From Actinoplanes sp. TBRC 11911 (GTDB lineage: Bacteria > Actinomycetota > Actinomycetes > Mycobacteriales > Micromonosporaceae): 64,000 bases of DNA. A program made the translations under genes and the position numbers. The stretch is taken from NCBI RefSeq assembly GCF_012933445.1, contig NZ_JABBNC010000032.1:58234-122233 (forward strand), read 5' to 3'. Under the pieces are notes generated by a model. The model worked only from the letters and a program-made list of their open reading frames with translations. It was not told the origin of the DNA and searched no databases. Positions 26,377-34,993 of this stretch are shown here, piece by piece. The first letter of the stretch is position 1. Every line of letters begins with the position of its first letter.

Positions 26377-26449
26377 GTGTGATCACTCCCTCGCTGTTCG
26401 CAAACGACCCTGGGTGTTACGGTTTTCCATCGAAACACATGCAATCCGA

Positions 26450-26535
26450 CAGGGGAGCGCACAGCGCTGAGAGTGCGGTTACCACCCGCAGACCCTCGCA
26501 CCTGATCTGGGTAATGCCAGCGCAGGAAGTTCGGT
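26450..26535 (+). promoter_or_regulatory. TPP riboswitch (THI element)
   Basis: The conserved thi-box segments are present in order: GGGGAGC, the CTGAGAG core (CGCTGAGAGTGCGG), then ACCCTCGCACCTGATCTGG, GGTAATGCCAGCG and AGGAAG. This is the aptamer that binds thiamine pyrophosphate. It lies directly upstream of ykoE-ykoD-ykoC, so the hydroxymethylpyrimidine/thiamine uptake system should be switched off when TPP is plentiful. Confidence 0.93.
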
Positions 26536-26584
26536 CTTTCTCCAGCCGCGTCGTAACGCCAATGAGGGCGTACGGCGTGCGTCT

Positions 26585-26606
26585 CCTCCCGGTTCGAGCT
26601 GGGAGG
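26585..26606 (+). promoter_or_regulatory. Ribosome-binding-site sequestering hairpin (riboswitch expression platform)
   Basis: CCTCCC (26585-26590) can pair fully with GGGAGG (26601-26606), which is the ribosome binding site 6 bases before the ykoE GTG. The loop is 10 bases. Such an anti-Shine-Dalgarno stem, placed 50 bp after the TPP aptamer, indicates translational rather than transcriptional control. Confidence 0.7.
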
Positions 26607-26612
26607 CAAATT

Positions 26613-27197
26613 GTGACTAATCCGGAGCGCCGGAGCTGGCGAACCGTCGACATCGTGATCGCGTCGATCATCGCGGTCGCGTTCGGCGTCATCTTCTGGG
26701 CGTGGAACCTGCTGTGGAACGGGCCGGCCGACGCCATCCCGCTGCCCGGCCGCGCGGTGATCTACGGGATGTGGCTGGTCCCCGCGGTGCTGGGCGCGCT
26801 GATCGTGCGCAAGCCGGGTGCCGCCTTCTACACGCTGACGGTGGCCTCGCTGGTGTCGGTGGCGCTCGGCACGAGCTGGGGCTGGACCATCGCGATCCAG
26901 GGCCCGCTCGAGGCCCTGGGCGCCGAGGTGATCTTCGCGCTGTTCGCCTACCGGGTGTATCGGCTTCCGGTCGCGCTGCTCGCGGGCGCGGCGGCCGGCG
27001 TGGTGGCATCTGTGTACGACGCGTTCGTCTGGTACGGCGACACGTCCTGGGCGAGCATGCGCTTCCCGTACATTCTGATCACGGCCGCCTCCTCGCTCGT
27101 CGTTGCCGGGCTGGGCAGCGTGGCGTTGACCAAGGCGTTGGCACAGACCGGTGTGCTGGACCGGTTCGCGGCGGGCCGGGAGAGGGCTCTGGTCTGA
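26613..27197 (+). CDS. ykoE: ECF transporter S component for thiamine precursor, YkoE type
   Basis: This 194-residue membrane protein has about five or six helices and begins at GTG 26613. Its sequence (WRTVDIVIASIIAVAFGVIFWAWN, then GALIVRKPGAAFYTLTVASLVSVALG and GLGAEVIFALFAYR-like segments) matches YkoE, the substrate-binding subunit of the YkoEDC ECF-type transporter. TPP-riboswitch control supports hydroxymethylpyrimidine or thiamine as substrate. Four bases separate it from the ATPase gene. Confidence 0.9.
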   Translation: MTNPERRSWRTVDIVIASIIAVAFGVIFWAWNLLWNGPADAIPLPGRAVIYGMWLVPAVLGALIVRKPGAAFYTLTVASLVSVALGTSWGWTIAIQGPLEALGAEVIFALFAYRVYRLPVALLAGAAAGVVASVYDAFVWYGDTSWASMRFPYILITAASSLVVAGLGSVALTKALAQTGVLDRFAAGRERALV

Positions 27198-27200
27198 GGC

Positions 27201-28640
27201 ATGAGTGAGGTCGTCCTGCGGGGGTTCGGCTGGCGGCACGCCGGGCGCCGCGCCTGGGCCGTCCGCGACGTCGACCTGCGTATCGAGCACGGCGAGCGGG
27301 TGCTGCTGCTCGGCCCGTCCGGGGCCGGCAAGAGCACCCTGCTCGCGGCGCTGGCCGGGCTGCTGCCCACCGATTCCGGCGAGTCGGCCGGCACCATCGA
27401 GATCGACGGGCTCGACCCGCGCAAGGCACGCGAACGCACCGGCATCGTCTTCCAGGACCCGCAGACCCAGCTGGTGATGGCCCGCAGCGGCGACGACGTC
27501 GCGTTCGGCCTGGAGAACCGCGGGGTGGCGGCGGCGCAGATCTGGCCGCGGGTCAGCGACGCGCTCGACCGGGTCGGCTTCCCGTACCCGATCACCCGGC
27601 CCACCGCGGCCCTGTCCGGCGGGGAGGCGCAACGGCTCGCGCTGGCCGGGGTGCTCGCGCTGCGCCCGGGACTGCTGCTGCTCGACGAACCGACGGCGAA
27701 CCTCGATCCGGCCGGCGCCGACCTGGTCCGGGACGCGATCACCCGATCCCGCGACGACTCCTCACTGATCATCGTGGAGCATCGGGTGGCCGAGGCGTTG
27801 CCGCTGGTGGACCGGGTGGTGGTGCTCGAGCCGGGCGGCGGGATCCGGGCCGACGGGGCGCCGGAGGTGGTGTTCGCGGCGTACGGCGATCAGCTGGCCG
27901 CCGAGGGCGTCTGGGTGCCGGGCTTCTCGATTCCGCCGCTCAAGTCGGCGCTGCCGGCCTCGGAGGCGCTCGTCGTCGCGGATGAGGTGGCGGTCGCCAA
28001 GCGGCTGGCCCCGGTGTCGATGTCGGTCGGTGGTGGCGAGGTGCTGGCCGTGACCGGCCCGAACGGCGCCGGAAAATCGACGCTGGCCCTCACGCTGGGC
28101 GGCCTGCTCCCGCCGACAAATGGACATATATCGGCATTCGACGAGGCGAAGCCGCCGCACAAATGGCGCGCGACCACCCTCACCCAGCGCATCGGCTCGG
28201 TCTTCCAGAACCCGGAGCATCAGTTCGTCACCCATCGCGTCGCCGACGAGCTGGCACTGGGCCCGAGACGGGTGGGCCGACCGGTGGACGAGGTGCGCGA
28301 GACGGTCGACCGTCTGCTGGACCGGCTGCGGCTCACCCGGCTGGCGGCGGCCAACCCGTACACATTGTCCGGTGGTGAGGCCCGCCGGCTGAGCGTGGCC
28401 ACCGCGCTGGCGACCGCGCCGCGCGTGCTGGTGCTCGACGAACCGACCTTCGGCCAGGACCGGCGCACCTGGATCGAGCTGGTCACGCTGCTCGCCACGC
28501 TGCGCGACGAGGGCCATGCGGTGGTCGCGGTGACGCACGACGACGCGTTCGTGCAGGCGCTCGCCGACCGCACGTTCGCGCTCGGCTCGTCCCGGCTGCA
28601 CGATCCGCTCCCCCAGCGCGGCGGGCGGCGTCACTCGTGA
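27201..28640 (+). CDS. ykoD: ECF transporter dual ATPase, YkoD type
   Basis: 479 residues with two complete ATPase domains in one chain. Domain 1: Walker A GPSGAGKST, Q-loop VFQDPQTQ, signature LSGGEAQRL, Walker B LLLLDEPTANLD. Domain 2: GPNGAGKST, VFQNPEHQF, LSGGEARRL and VLVLDEPTFGQD. Fused EcfA1-A2-like ATPases of this size are the YkoD subunit. It energises YkoE with YkoC as coupling protein. The ykoC start overlaps its stop by 4 bases. Confidence 0.93.
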   Translation: MSEVVLRGFGWRHAGRRAWAVRDVDLRIEHGERVLLLGPSGAGKSTLLAALAGLLPTDSGESAGTIEIDGLDPRKARERTGIVFQDPQTQLVMARSGDDVAFGLENRGVAAAQIWPRVSDALDRVGFPYPITRPTAALSGGEAQRLALAGVLALRPGLLLLDEPTANLDPAGADLVRDAITRSRDDSSLIIVEHRVAEALPLVDRVVVLEPGGGIRADGAPEVVFAAYGDQLAAEGVWVPGFSIPPLKSALPASEALVVADEVAVAKRLAPVSMSVGGGEVLAVTGPNGAGKSTLALTLGGLLPPTNGHISAFDEAKPPHKWRATTLTQRIGSVFQNPEHQFVTHRVADELALGPRRVGRPVDEVRETVDRLLDRLRLTRLAAANPYTLSGGEARRLSVATALATAPRVLVLDEPTFGQDRRTWIELVTLLATLRDEGHAVVAVTHDDAFVQALADRTFALGSSRLHDPLPQRGGRRHS

Positions 28641-29443
28641 CCATCGGCATCATTCAGCAGGTGGCCGACCCGTCGGCCGTGCTCGCCCGGCGCAATCCGG
28701 TGGCCAAGCTCGGCGCCGCGCTGATCTTCACGGTGCCGCTGGTCTCCACACTGGACCCGCTGACCCCGGCGATCGCGCTGGCCGTCGAACTGGCGGTGCT
28801 GCCGTTGTTCGGCCTTCGCTACCCGGTGCTCGCACGCCGGGCGTTGCCGCTGGTCATCGCGTCACTCGGGGTCCTGGTCACCATCGTGCTGTTCGCCGCC
28901 GACCGCAGTGGGCGGCTGCTGCTCGAACTGGGCCCGTTCGACGTGACCACGGGCGTACTGATGAGCGCCTTGGCCTTGATCTTGCGGATTTTCGCCGTCG
29001 CGGTGCCCGGCGTGATCGTCTTCGCGACCACCGACCCGACCGATCTGGCCGACGCGCTCGTGCAGAACGCGAAGGCGCCGGCCCGGTTCGCGATCGGCGC
29101 GCTGGCGGCGTTCCGGCTGCTCCCGCTGCTCGGCGAGGAATGGCAGATGATCACGCTGGCCCGGCGGGCGCGCGGGGTGGACGCGGGCCGCAACCCGATC
29201 GCCCAGGTGCGGCTGTTCGTCTCGACCGCGTTCGCGTTGCTGGTCGGTGCCCTGCGGCGCGGTGGCCGGCTGGCGGTGGCGATGGACGCGCGCGGTTTCG
29301 ACTCCGGCAACGCCCGCACGTTCGCCCGTAAGCAGGTCTTCACCGTGGCCGACGCCGTGCTGATTTCGGGCGCGGGTGTGCTCGCCGCCGCGACGCTGAC
29401 GATCACCGTCGTGGCCGGGGCGTTCCGTCCCATCATTGGTTGA
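28637..29443 (+). CDS. ykoC: ECF transporter transmembrane (T) component, YkoC type
   Basis: 268 residues, GTG start, with about five membrane helices. EcfT proteins carry two Ala-Arg-Gly-like coupling motifs; here ARRARGVDAG and AMDARGFDSG fit the positions that contact the ATPases. N-terminal DPSAVLARRNPVAKLGAALIF is also typical. It connects the YkoD ATPases with the YkoE binding subunit. It is the last gene of the riboswitch-controlled operon. Confidence 0.92.
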   Translation: MTIGIIQQVADPSAVLARRNPVAKLGAALIFTVPLVSTLDPLTPAIALAVELAVLPLFGLRYPVLARRALPLVIASLGVLVTIVLFAADRSGRLLLELGPFDVTTGVLMSALALILRIFAVAVPGVIVFATTDPTDLADALVQNAKAPARFAIGALAAFRLLPLLGEEWQMITLARRARGVDAGRNPIAQVRLFVSTAFALLVGALRRGGRLAVAMDARGFDSGNARTFARKQVFTVADAVLISGAGVLAAATLTITVVAGAFRPIIG

Positions 29444-29558
29444 CCGAGCGCCGAAGTTAGTCGCGCGCTCACGCAATCGACATCGGCAGTTCCCGCTATC
29501 CAGAGATGGTTTCGCACGAACGCATATATGCACTCTTGGATTGCGGGGACAAATCGAC

Positions 29559-31271
29559 ATGGGTCACAGACACGACCACGGTCACGAGCACATCCACGAG
29601 GGTGCCGGCTCGGACGCATCGCCGGCCCTCGACATGAGCATCCCGGACAGCGAGCTTTCGCCGTCCGATGTCTCCCGGCGTGGCTTCCTTCGCCGTGCCG
29701 GTCTGCTCGGCGCGGGCGCGGCCGCTTCGGTGCTGGCCACCCCGGCCGTCGCGAACGCCGCGGGCTTAACGCACTCGCACGGCCCGCAGGGTGGCGGCAA
29801 CGACAAGGGCGAGTTCCAGTGGCTCGCCGGCGACCACCACATCCACACGCAGCACAGCGACGACGGCCAGTACCGGGTGGTGGACCAGGCCAAGCACGCA
29901 CACGCGTACGGCTTCGACTGGATCGTCATCACCGACCACGGCAGCAACGCGCACGCCAAGATCGGTGTGGACATCGTCAACCCGGACATCCGCAAGACCC
30001 GTGACCAGATCAAGGATCTGCTCACGTTCCAGGGTCTGGAGTGGAACATCCCGGCCGCCGAGCACGCCACCGTGATCGTGCACCCCGGCCAGCACGAGGT
30101 CGACGTGCTCAAGAAGTTCGAGCAGACCTACGACGGCAGCCAGCAGCCGGCCACCAACACGGTCGCGCAGAACGAGGCGCAGGCGCTCGCCGGTCTCAAG
30201 TTCCTGGCCTCGCAGGTGAAGGCCCGCAAGGTCGACGACGCGCTGTTCTTCGCCAACCACCCGGCGCGTAAGGGCCTCGACTCGCCGCACGAGCTGCGTA
30301 GCTGGCGCGACACCGCCCCGGACATCGCGGTCGGCATGGAGGGCGCGCCCGGTCACCAGGCCGGCGGCATCCCCGCGCCGTTCGGCAAGGGCGGCAACCG
30401 TGGCTCCTACGACAACAGCCCGGCGGCCGACTCGTTCCAGCCGTACCCGCTCGAGTCGTACCGGACCTGGGGTGGCTTCGACTGGATGACCTCGACCGTC
30501 GGCGGCCTCTGGGACAGTCTGCTGGCCGAGGGCAAGTCGTGGTGGATCACCGCCAACTCCGACTCGCACGTGGTCTACCTCGACCAGAGCGACCGCGGCC
30601 CGAACAGCGACTTCGAGAAGAACGGCCGCTACAACGACCCGGTCTACACCGGCAAGACGCTGACCACGGCCGCAGACTTCTGGCCCGGCCAGTACAGCCG
30701 GACCAACGTGGGTGCGAAGTCGTTCTCGTACAAGTCGGTCATGGACGGACTGCGCGCCGGCCGGGTCTGGGTGGACCACGGCCGTCTGATCAAGTCGCTG
30801 GACGTGCAGGTGCGCGAGGCGGGCGACCGTCGTTCGTCGAGCGGTACGCCGCTGGGTGGCGTCCTGCTCGTCAAGCGTGGCACCTCGGTCGAGCTCACCA
30901 TCGAGATCGGCCTGCAGGACATGCCGAACTGGGCGCAGAACCTGCCGGTGCTCAACCGGGTGGACGTGATCCGCGGCTCGATCACCGGCCCGGTCAAGGA
31001 CAAGGACAGCTTCTCCGCGCCGACCGCCAAGGTGGTCAAGTCGTACGAGGTGTCGCAGAAGTCCGGCACGTTCAAGGTGACCTACGCGCTGGGCCGTCTC
31101 GACACGCCGTTCTACGTGCGCCTGCGCGGCACCGACGGCAACCGCACCCAGCCCGGCCTGAACGGCGCCGCGATCGACCCGTTCGGTCCGAAGCTGGACG
31201 CCACCGGCGGGTCGGACCCGTGGGGTGACCTGTGGTTCTACGCCAACCCGATCTTCATCCTGCCCCGGTGA
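29559..31271 (+). CDS. Tat-exported PHP-domain metallophosphoesterase-like protein
   Basis: 570 residues from ATG 29559. The first 40 residues are unusual: a His-rich start (HRHDHGHEHIHEG) precedes a twin-arginine signal, SRRGFLRR, and the hydrophobic stretch AGLLGAGAAASVLATPAVANA. The PHP domain follows at about residue 90: GDHHIHTQHSDDGQY, WIVITDHGSNAH and later ANHPARKG and TANSDSH, which supply the His/Asp ligands of a trinuclear metal site. PHP enzymes hydrolyse phosphoesters. The C-terminal third may be a beta-sandwich. Export through Tat implies a folded, cofactor-loaded enzyme outside the cell. Its stop overlaps the next gene's GTG. Confidence 0.87.
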   Translation: MGHRHDHGHEHIHEGAGSDASPALDMSIPDSELSPSDVSRRGFLRRAGLLGAGAAASVLATPAVANAAGLTHSHGPQGGGNDKGEFQWLAGDHHIHTQHSDDGQYRVVDQAKHAHAYGFDWIVITDHGSNAHAKIGVDIVNPDIRKTRDQIKDLLTFQGLEWNIPAAEHATVIVHPGQHEVDVLKKFEQTYDGSQQPATNTVAQNEAQALAGLKFLASQVKARKVDDALFFANHPARKGLDSPHELRSWRDTAPDIAVGMEGAPGHQAGGIPAPFGKGGNRGSYDNSPAADSFQPYPLESYRTWGGFDWMTSTVGGLWDSLLAEGKSWWITANSDSHVVYLDQSDRGPNSDFEKNGRYNDPVYTGKTLTTAADFWPGQYSRTNVGAKSFSYKSVMDGLRAGRVWVDHGRLIKSLDVQVREAGDRRSSSGTPLGGVLLVKRGTSVELTIEIGLQDMPNWAQNLPVLNRVDVIRGSITGPVKDKDSFSAPTAKVVKSYEVSQKSGTFKVTYALGRLDTPFYVRLRGTDGNRTQPGLNGAAIDPFGPKLDATGGSDPWGDLWFYANPIFILPR

Positions 31272-31744
31272 CCCTGTCCACGGTGGGGGTCAGCCTCGGT
31301 CATCGCGAGCTGCACGAGGCTGACCACTGGATCCTGTCGCTGGACCCGGCCCCGGTGCTGGCCTGCACGCACCTGGCGCGGGAGCCGTTCGCGCACGTGG
31401 CGATCAGCCTGACCGGTTCCGGGACGTACGAGACGGCGCCGGCGCTGTCGTCGGGGGCGTCGGCGGCGCTGAGCGGACAATCCGGTCGTGCCGTGATTTA
31501 TCCGGGCTGGGACAAACTGGTCGGAACGATCACGGTCGGCGACGTGGTGTCCCGCAGTGCGATCGACCGGGTGGAGGTGCTGGGCGGCGAGCCTTTCGCT
31601 GACTCGGACATTCTGGACACCCAGGATTTCGTACGCCCGCAGTTCCGTAACGGGGAGCTGGTGCTGACGATCGTGCCCGCCGTCGGCGGCGTGCTGCGGC
31701 CCTTCGAGGTCCCCAACCCCACCCCCTGCTGCGCGATCCACTGA
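31268..31744 (+). CDS. Hypothetical protein coupled to the PHP gene
   Basis: 158 residues from GTG 31268, which overlaps the PHP stop codon (GTGA), so translation is coupled. No signal peptide or membrane helix is seen. The sequence is beta-rich (LACTHLAREPFAHVAISLTGSGTYETA, GRAVIYPGWDKLVGTITVGDVV) and ends with PCCAIH, where a Cys pair and His could bind metal. I do not recognise the family. Coupling to an exported PHP enzyme suggests a role in the same process. Confidence 0.7.
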   Translation: MTLSTVGVSLGHRELHEADHWILSLDPAPVLACTHLAREPFAHVAISLTGSGTYETAPALSSGASAALSGQSGRAVIYPGWDKLVGTITVGDVVSRSAIDRVEVLGGEPFADSDILDTQDFVRPQFRNGELVLTIVPAVGGVLRPFEVPNPTPCCAIH

Positions 31745-31760
31745 CCCTAGGCTGGGCCAG

Positions 31761-32702
31761 GTGTCGCGTCCTTCTCTGCAAGAGCAACTCGCGGAGGCGC
31801 AAGGCGGGGTGATGCTGTTCGGCATCACCCCGCCGCGCCGCAGCGCCAGCCCCGAGCGGGTGCGCGAGATCGCCTCGGTCACCCTCCAGCGCCTGGCCCC
31901 GCTCGATCTCGACGGCCTCATCCTCTACGACATCGACGACGAGTCGGATCGCAACCCGGACGAGCGCCCGTTCCCGTACCTGCCGACGATGGACCCGGCC
32001 TCGTTCTACGAGACGCACCTCGGCGAGTGGGACCGCCCGGTGGTGATCTACCGCTGCGTCGGCAAGTACGAGGAGGACGAGCTGCGCACGTGGCTCACCG
32101 ACCTCGATCTGTCCCGGGTGCTGAGCGTCTTCGTGGGCGCGTCCTCCGGCGGCAAGACCGTGCGGACCGACCTGCGCCGGGCCCAGAAACTGCACTCCGA
32201 GGTCCGCCCGGATCTCCCGCTCGGCGCCGTGGTGATCCCCGAACGGCACGCCCGTTCCGGCGACGAGCACCTGCGGATGGTCGCCAAACAGGAGCGCGGC
32301 TGCTCGTTCTTCATCTCGCAGGTCATCTACGACGCCGCACAGACAAGAGCATTGCTGACCTCGTACGCCTCCGAATGCCAGACCCGCGGCCTCCCGATCC
32401 GCCCGGTGATCTTCACGCTGTCGTTGTGCGGCTCGCCGAAGACGCTCGAATTCCTCCAGTGGCTCGGCGTGGAGGTGCCGCCCCGGGTTTCCGGCATGCT
32501 GCTGAATTCGTCCGATCCACTCGCCGACTCGTACCGGGAATGCGTCTCGATCGCGCGGGAATTGGTCGACTGCTGTGCCGATCTCGGGGTGCCGTTCGGT
32601 TTTCACGTGGAAAGCGTCTCGATCCGCAAGGCCGAGATCGAGGCGGCGACCGACCTGGCGATCGAGGTCGCCGGGCTGCTGCGCGGTACTGCTGTTCAAT
32701 AG
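31761..32702 (+). CDS. Methylenetetrahydrofolate reductase-like (MetF-fold) protein
   Basis: 313 residues from GTG 31761. The sequence follows the MTHFR barrel: VMLFGITPPR at the N-terminus, LDLDGLILYDIDDESDRNPDERPFPYL, then LGAVVIPERH and FFISQVIYDAAQ, a position where MetF has FFTQPxFD. The PPR/E pattern and IYDIDDE are typical of the atypical actinobacterial versions rather than canonical MetF. The exact substrate is uncertain. It lies 16 bp after the previous gene and may be cotranscribed. Confidence 0.75.
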   Translation: MSRPSLQEQLAEAQGGVMLFGITPPRRSASPERVREIASVTLQRLAPLDLDGLILYDIDDESDRNPDERPFPYLPTMDPASFYETHLGEWDRPVVIYRCVGKYEEDELRTWLTDLDLSRVLSVFVGASSGGKTVRTDLRRAQKLHSEVRPDLPLGAVVIPERHARSGDEHLRMVAKQERGCSFFISQVIYDAAQTRALLTSYASECQTRGLPIRPVIFTLSLCGSPKTLEFLQWLGVEVPPRVSGMLLNSSDPLADSYRECVSIARELVDCCADLGVPFGFHVESVSIRKAEIEAATDLAIEVAGLLRGTAVQ

Positions 32703-32725
32703 CATCCCCGAGTAGCTTCCGGAGT

Positions 32726-33391
32726 ATGACGACGATCGGCTTCATCGGAAGCGGGAAAATCGGCGGCACGGTTGCGCGATTAGCGGTGGCGGCCGGGTAC
32801 GACGTGGTGCTGAGCAATTCGCGGGGGCCGTCGACGCTTGCGGACCTGGTGGATTCGCTCGGTCCGCACGCGCGGGCGGATACCCCCTCGGAGGCGGCGG
32901 CCGCGGGCGAGCTCGTGGTGGTGAGCGTGCCGTTCGGGAGGTTCCGGGAGCTGCCCGTCGACGCGCTCGCGGGCAAGATCGTGCTGGATACGAACAACTA
33001 CTACCCGCGTCGTGATGGAAATTTCGCCTTATTAGACGATAAGTCGGTGACCAGTTCCGAGCTGGAGCAGCGGTTCCTGGCCGGCGCCAAGCTGGTGAAG
33101 GTGTTCAACAACATCAACTACCGGCATCTCGGCGCGTTGGACCGGCCGGCGGGCGCCGAGGACCGTTCGGTGCTGACGATCGCGGGCGACGATCCGGACG
33201 CCAAGAAGCAGGCGACCGCTTTCCTGGACGCGATCGGGTACGACGCGTACGACGTGGGCGGTCTTTCCGGCAGCTGGCGCGTCGAGGTCGGCCAGCCCGC
33301 GTACGCCCGGATCTACGGACCGTACGGCGGAATCGGCCACCCGGTCACCGCCGACACGATGCGCCAGGCCCTCGCGTCCGCGCAGCGCTGA
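32726..33391 (+). CDS. NADP(F420)-dependent oxidoreductase-like protein
   Basis: 221 residues from ATG 32726. The N-terminal Rossmann motif is GFIGSGKIGGTVARLAVAAGYDVVLSNSRGP, where SNSRGP after the second strand is typical of NADP-binding F420 oxidoreductase/pyrroline-carboxylate reductase-like proteins. LVVVSVPFGRF and VKVFNNINYRHLG follow, then AGDDPDAKKQATAFLDAIGYDAYDVG. These small family members reduce unknown substrates with NADPH or F420H2. The gene has a CCGGAG ribosome binding site right before its ATG. Confidence 0.88.
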   Translation: MTTIGFIGSGKIGGTVARLAVAAGYDVVLSNSRGPSTLADLVDSLGPHARADTPSEAAAAGELVVVSVPFGRFRELPVDALAGKIVLDTNNYYPRRDGNFALLDDKSVTSSELEQRFLAGAKLVKVFNNINYRHLGALDRPAGAEDRSVLTIAGDDPDAKKQATAFLDAIGYDAYDVGGLSGSWRVEVGQPAYARIYGPYGGIGHPVTADTMRQALASAQR

Positions 33392-33500
33392 AGCCCCGCC
33401 GCGCCGGGTCCTGCGACGCGTGGCACACCGATGACCTTCTCCGTATGCCGACGGGCGCGGCACAATCGGGAGATCACGCTAGTCGGTGAGGGAGGCGGAC

Positions 33501-34067
33501 GTGCCCATGACGATCACTCCACAGCGCCCGGCGGGGCTGGCCGCGCGGCTTGCTTCGGCGTTGAAGGCCGCGCTATTGCCATCGGCCGTCGAGGCCGACC
33601 CGCTGCCTTCGTACGGGACCCCGGTGAACCGCCGGCATCAGGAAGCACTAGCCGTGCTCACCGCCGCCCGCGGCGTGGTCAGCCGGGGCTGGGTGCAACG
33701 CACGTGGTACGTCACCCAGACCCCGCACGGCCGCCGCCGGTCCGGCCAGCGGTTCTTCCCGAGCCGCCTGGACCACGCGAACGTCGTGCAGGCATGCCTG
33801 GTCGGCGCCGTGATGCACGCGGGCTGGATGCAGAGCCCGCACGCCGAGTACGCGTACCCGGCCATCGACGCCCTGTGGCACGCTTTGTTCGACGCGAGCC
33901 CACGCCCCACCGCCGACCCGGTCGGCCCACCGTGCCCGCCGATGGTCCGAGCGGCCCGCGTCCGCGACCTGACAACGTGGAACGACCGCCTGCACCGCAG
34001 CCGAGACGACGTCCTGCAGCTCCTCGACCGAGCCGCGGCCCGGGTCGCCCAGCCCCAGCCGGCCTGA
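33501..34067 (+). CDS. Hypothetical protein, DUF6197-like
   Basis: 188 residues from GTG 33501 (GGGAGG upstream); GTG 33486 and ATG 33507 are other in-frame choices. The middle (HQEALAVLTAARGVVSRGWVQRTWYV, then ANVVQACLVGAVMHAG and YPAIDALWHALFD) resembles DUF6197 proteins; I am only moderately sure. No signal peptide or membrane helix. The C-terminal RAAARVAQPQPA is duplicated in frame directly after the stop codon (see the repeat at 34038-34187). Function is unknown. Confidence 0.65.
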   Translation: MPMTITPQRPAGLAARLASALKAALLPSAVEADPLPSYGTPVNRRHQEALAVLTAARGVVSRGWVQRTWYVTQTPHGRRRSGQRFFPSRLDHANVVQACLVGAVMHAGWMQSPHAEYAYPAIDALWHALFDASPRPTADPVGPPCPPMVRAARVRDLTTWNDRLHRSRDDVLQLLDRAAARVAQPQPA

Positions 34068-34187
34068 CCCCGCCCGCACACGTCCGGCGCCGCGGCAACC
34101 CGGGTCGCCCAGCCCCAGCCGGCCTGACCGCGCACCCACCCACCCGGCGCCGCGACAACCCCGGCGGCCGGGCGCTTCCCCGCGCCC
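34038..34187 (+). repeat. In-frame 60-bp duplication of the upstream gene's 3' end
   Basis: CGGGTCGCCCAGCCCCAGCC followed by GGCCTGACC occurs at 34041 and again at 34101, exactly 60 bp apart, each time ending with a TGA stop (34065 and 34125). A third, more decayed unit follows. Read in the gene's frame, the second unit gives GAAATRVAQPQPA, nearly the same peptide tail as the gene's RAAARVAQPQPA. The copies are therefore duplications of coding sequence past the stop. Confidence 0.8.
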
Positions 34188-34269
34188 GGCGATCGCCCAG
34201 GCGCGCTGCTCGCGGCGCACGAAGGCTGCGTTCCGGTCCGCAGGTGGGCGTTTGCGCGGCGGGCGACGG

Positions 34270-34440
34270 GTTGCAGGCCGCAGGCCGCAGGCGGCCGCAG
34301 GCGGCGGGCAGCGGGCAGCGGGCAGCGGGCAGCGGGCAGCGGATCACGGTCGCGGCAGCGGATCACGGTCGCGGCAGCGGGTCGCGGCAGCGGCAGCGGC
34401 AGCGGCAGCGGCAGCGGCAGATCACGGTCGCGGCCATTCC
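34270..34440. repeat. Short tandem repeats (CAGCGGG, a 19-mer, CGGCAG)
   Basis: Three kinds of simple repeat follow one another: CAGCGGG heptamers (34309-34341), two copies of GATCACGGTCGCGGCAGCG (from 34342), then CGGCAG hexamers (34385-34420). No gene is apparent. The array ends about 30 bp before copy B of the dispersed element. The stretch 34190-34270 shows nothing recognisable. Confidence 0.8.
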
Positions 34441-34469
34441 GATGCCGTGGCCCGCCGTTTCGCGACCTG

Positions 34470-34752
34470 GATATATCCGATATTTCGTGTATGTGCCGTT
34501 GAGCCATGCTATCGGGATTGGTCGCCGCCGGCATGGTCGTCGCGAAGTGCTCCGCGCGGGGCCGAACCAGCTGAACAGTTCCAGGTACTGGGAGCGGCGA
34601 CCACATCCTGAACCTGCGGTCCGCGATGTGAGACCCGTGTCCATTATGGACGAACTTTTGTCCTGCAACACGACTTTCGTCCCCGGGCATTTCCCTGCCG
34701 GATGTGAACCTTGGAGAGTTATGGCTCGTATGTGGGCCAAAGTCTCCAAGGT
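34470..34752 (+). repeat. Dispersed intergenic hairpin element, copy B
   Basis: It starts with a segment resembling copies C and D (ATATCCGATATTTCG against ATATACGACATTTCG). The shared 17-mer GAACCAGCTGAACAGTT is at 34564-34580. GGCGACCACATCCTG, the mini-palindrome GTCCATTATGGAC (34639-34651), CTTTTGTC and GCCGGATGTGAACC follow in the same order as in copy C. The hairpin arms are 34708-34720 and 34740-34752, with one mismatch (34742). The 19-base loop ATGGCTCGTATGTGGGCCA matches copy C. The region from 34752 to 34994 holds no recognisable gene. Confidence 0.85.
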
Positions 34753-34993
34753 CCGCCGAAAGTCCACGATGCGGTTGCCGTGTCCCACATAGCTGGACGG
34801 CGGCTGCAATCGGGAGCGAATCATTCTGTCCGCGCCCGCGCCGCCACGCCCGTCCGCACCTGTGCCGCCACCCGCGCGCGGATCTCGGCCGAAACCGGCG
34901 GCTGACGATCAGCCGCACGCACTCGGGGCCGGGCCGGCGCGTTGATGATCGGCCGGGCTCGCTCGGGCGGGGCTCGCCTGGGAGCATGGGGGT

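Noticed and set aside
33431..34792. Long plus-strand frame running from the hypothetical gene into element copy B
   Set aside because: It crosses simple repeats and the hairpin and has no domain; the gene at 33501-34067 in another frame has a better start and sequence pattern.
34363..34824. Open frames through the hairpin element (for example EPWRVMARMW-like peptides in copies B and C)
   Set aside because: The peptide similarity follows from nucleotide conservation of the palindrome. The copy A loop has an 11-bp insertion that breaks the frame, and neither frame has a conserved start or domain.
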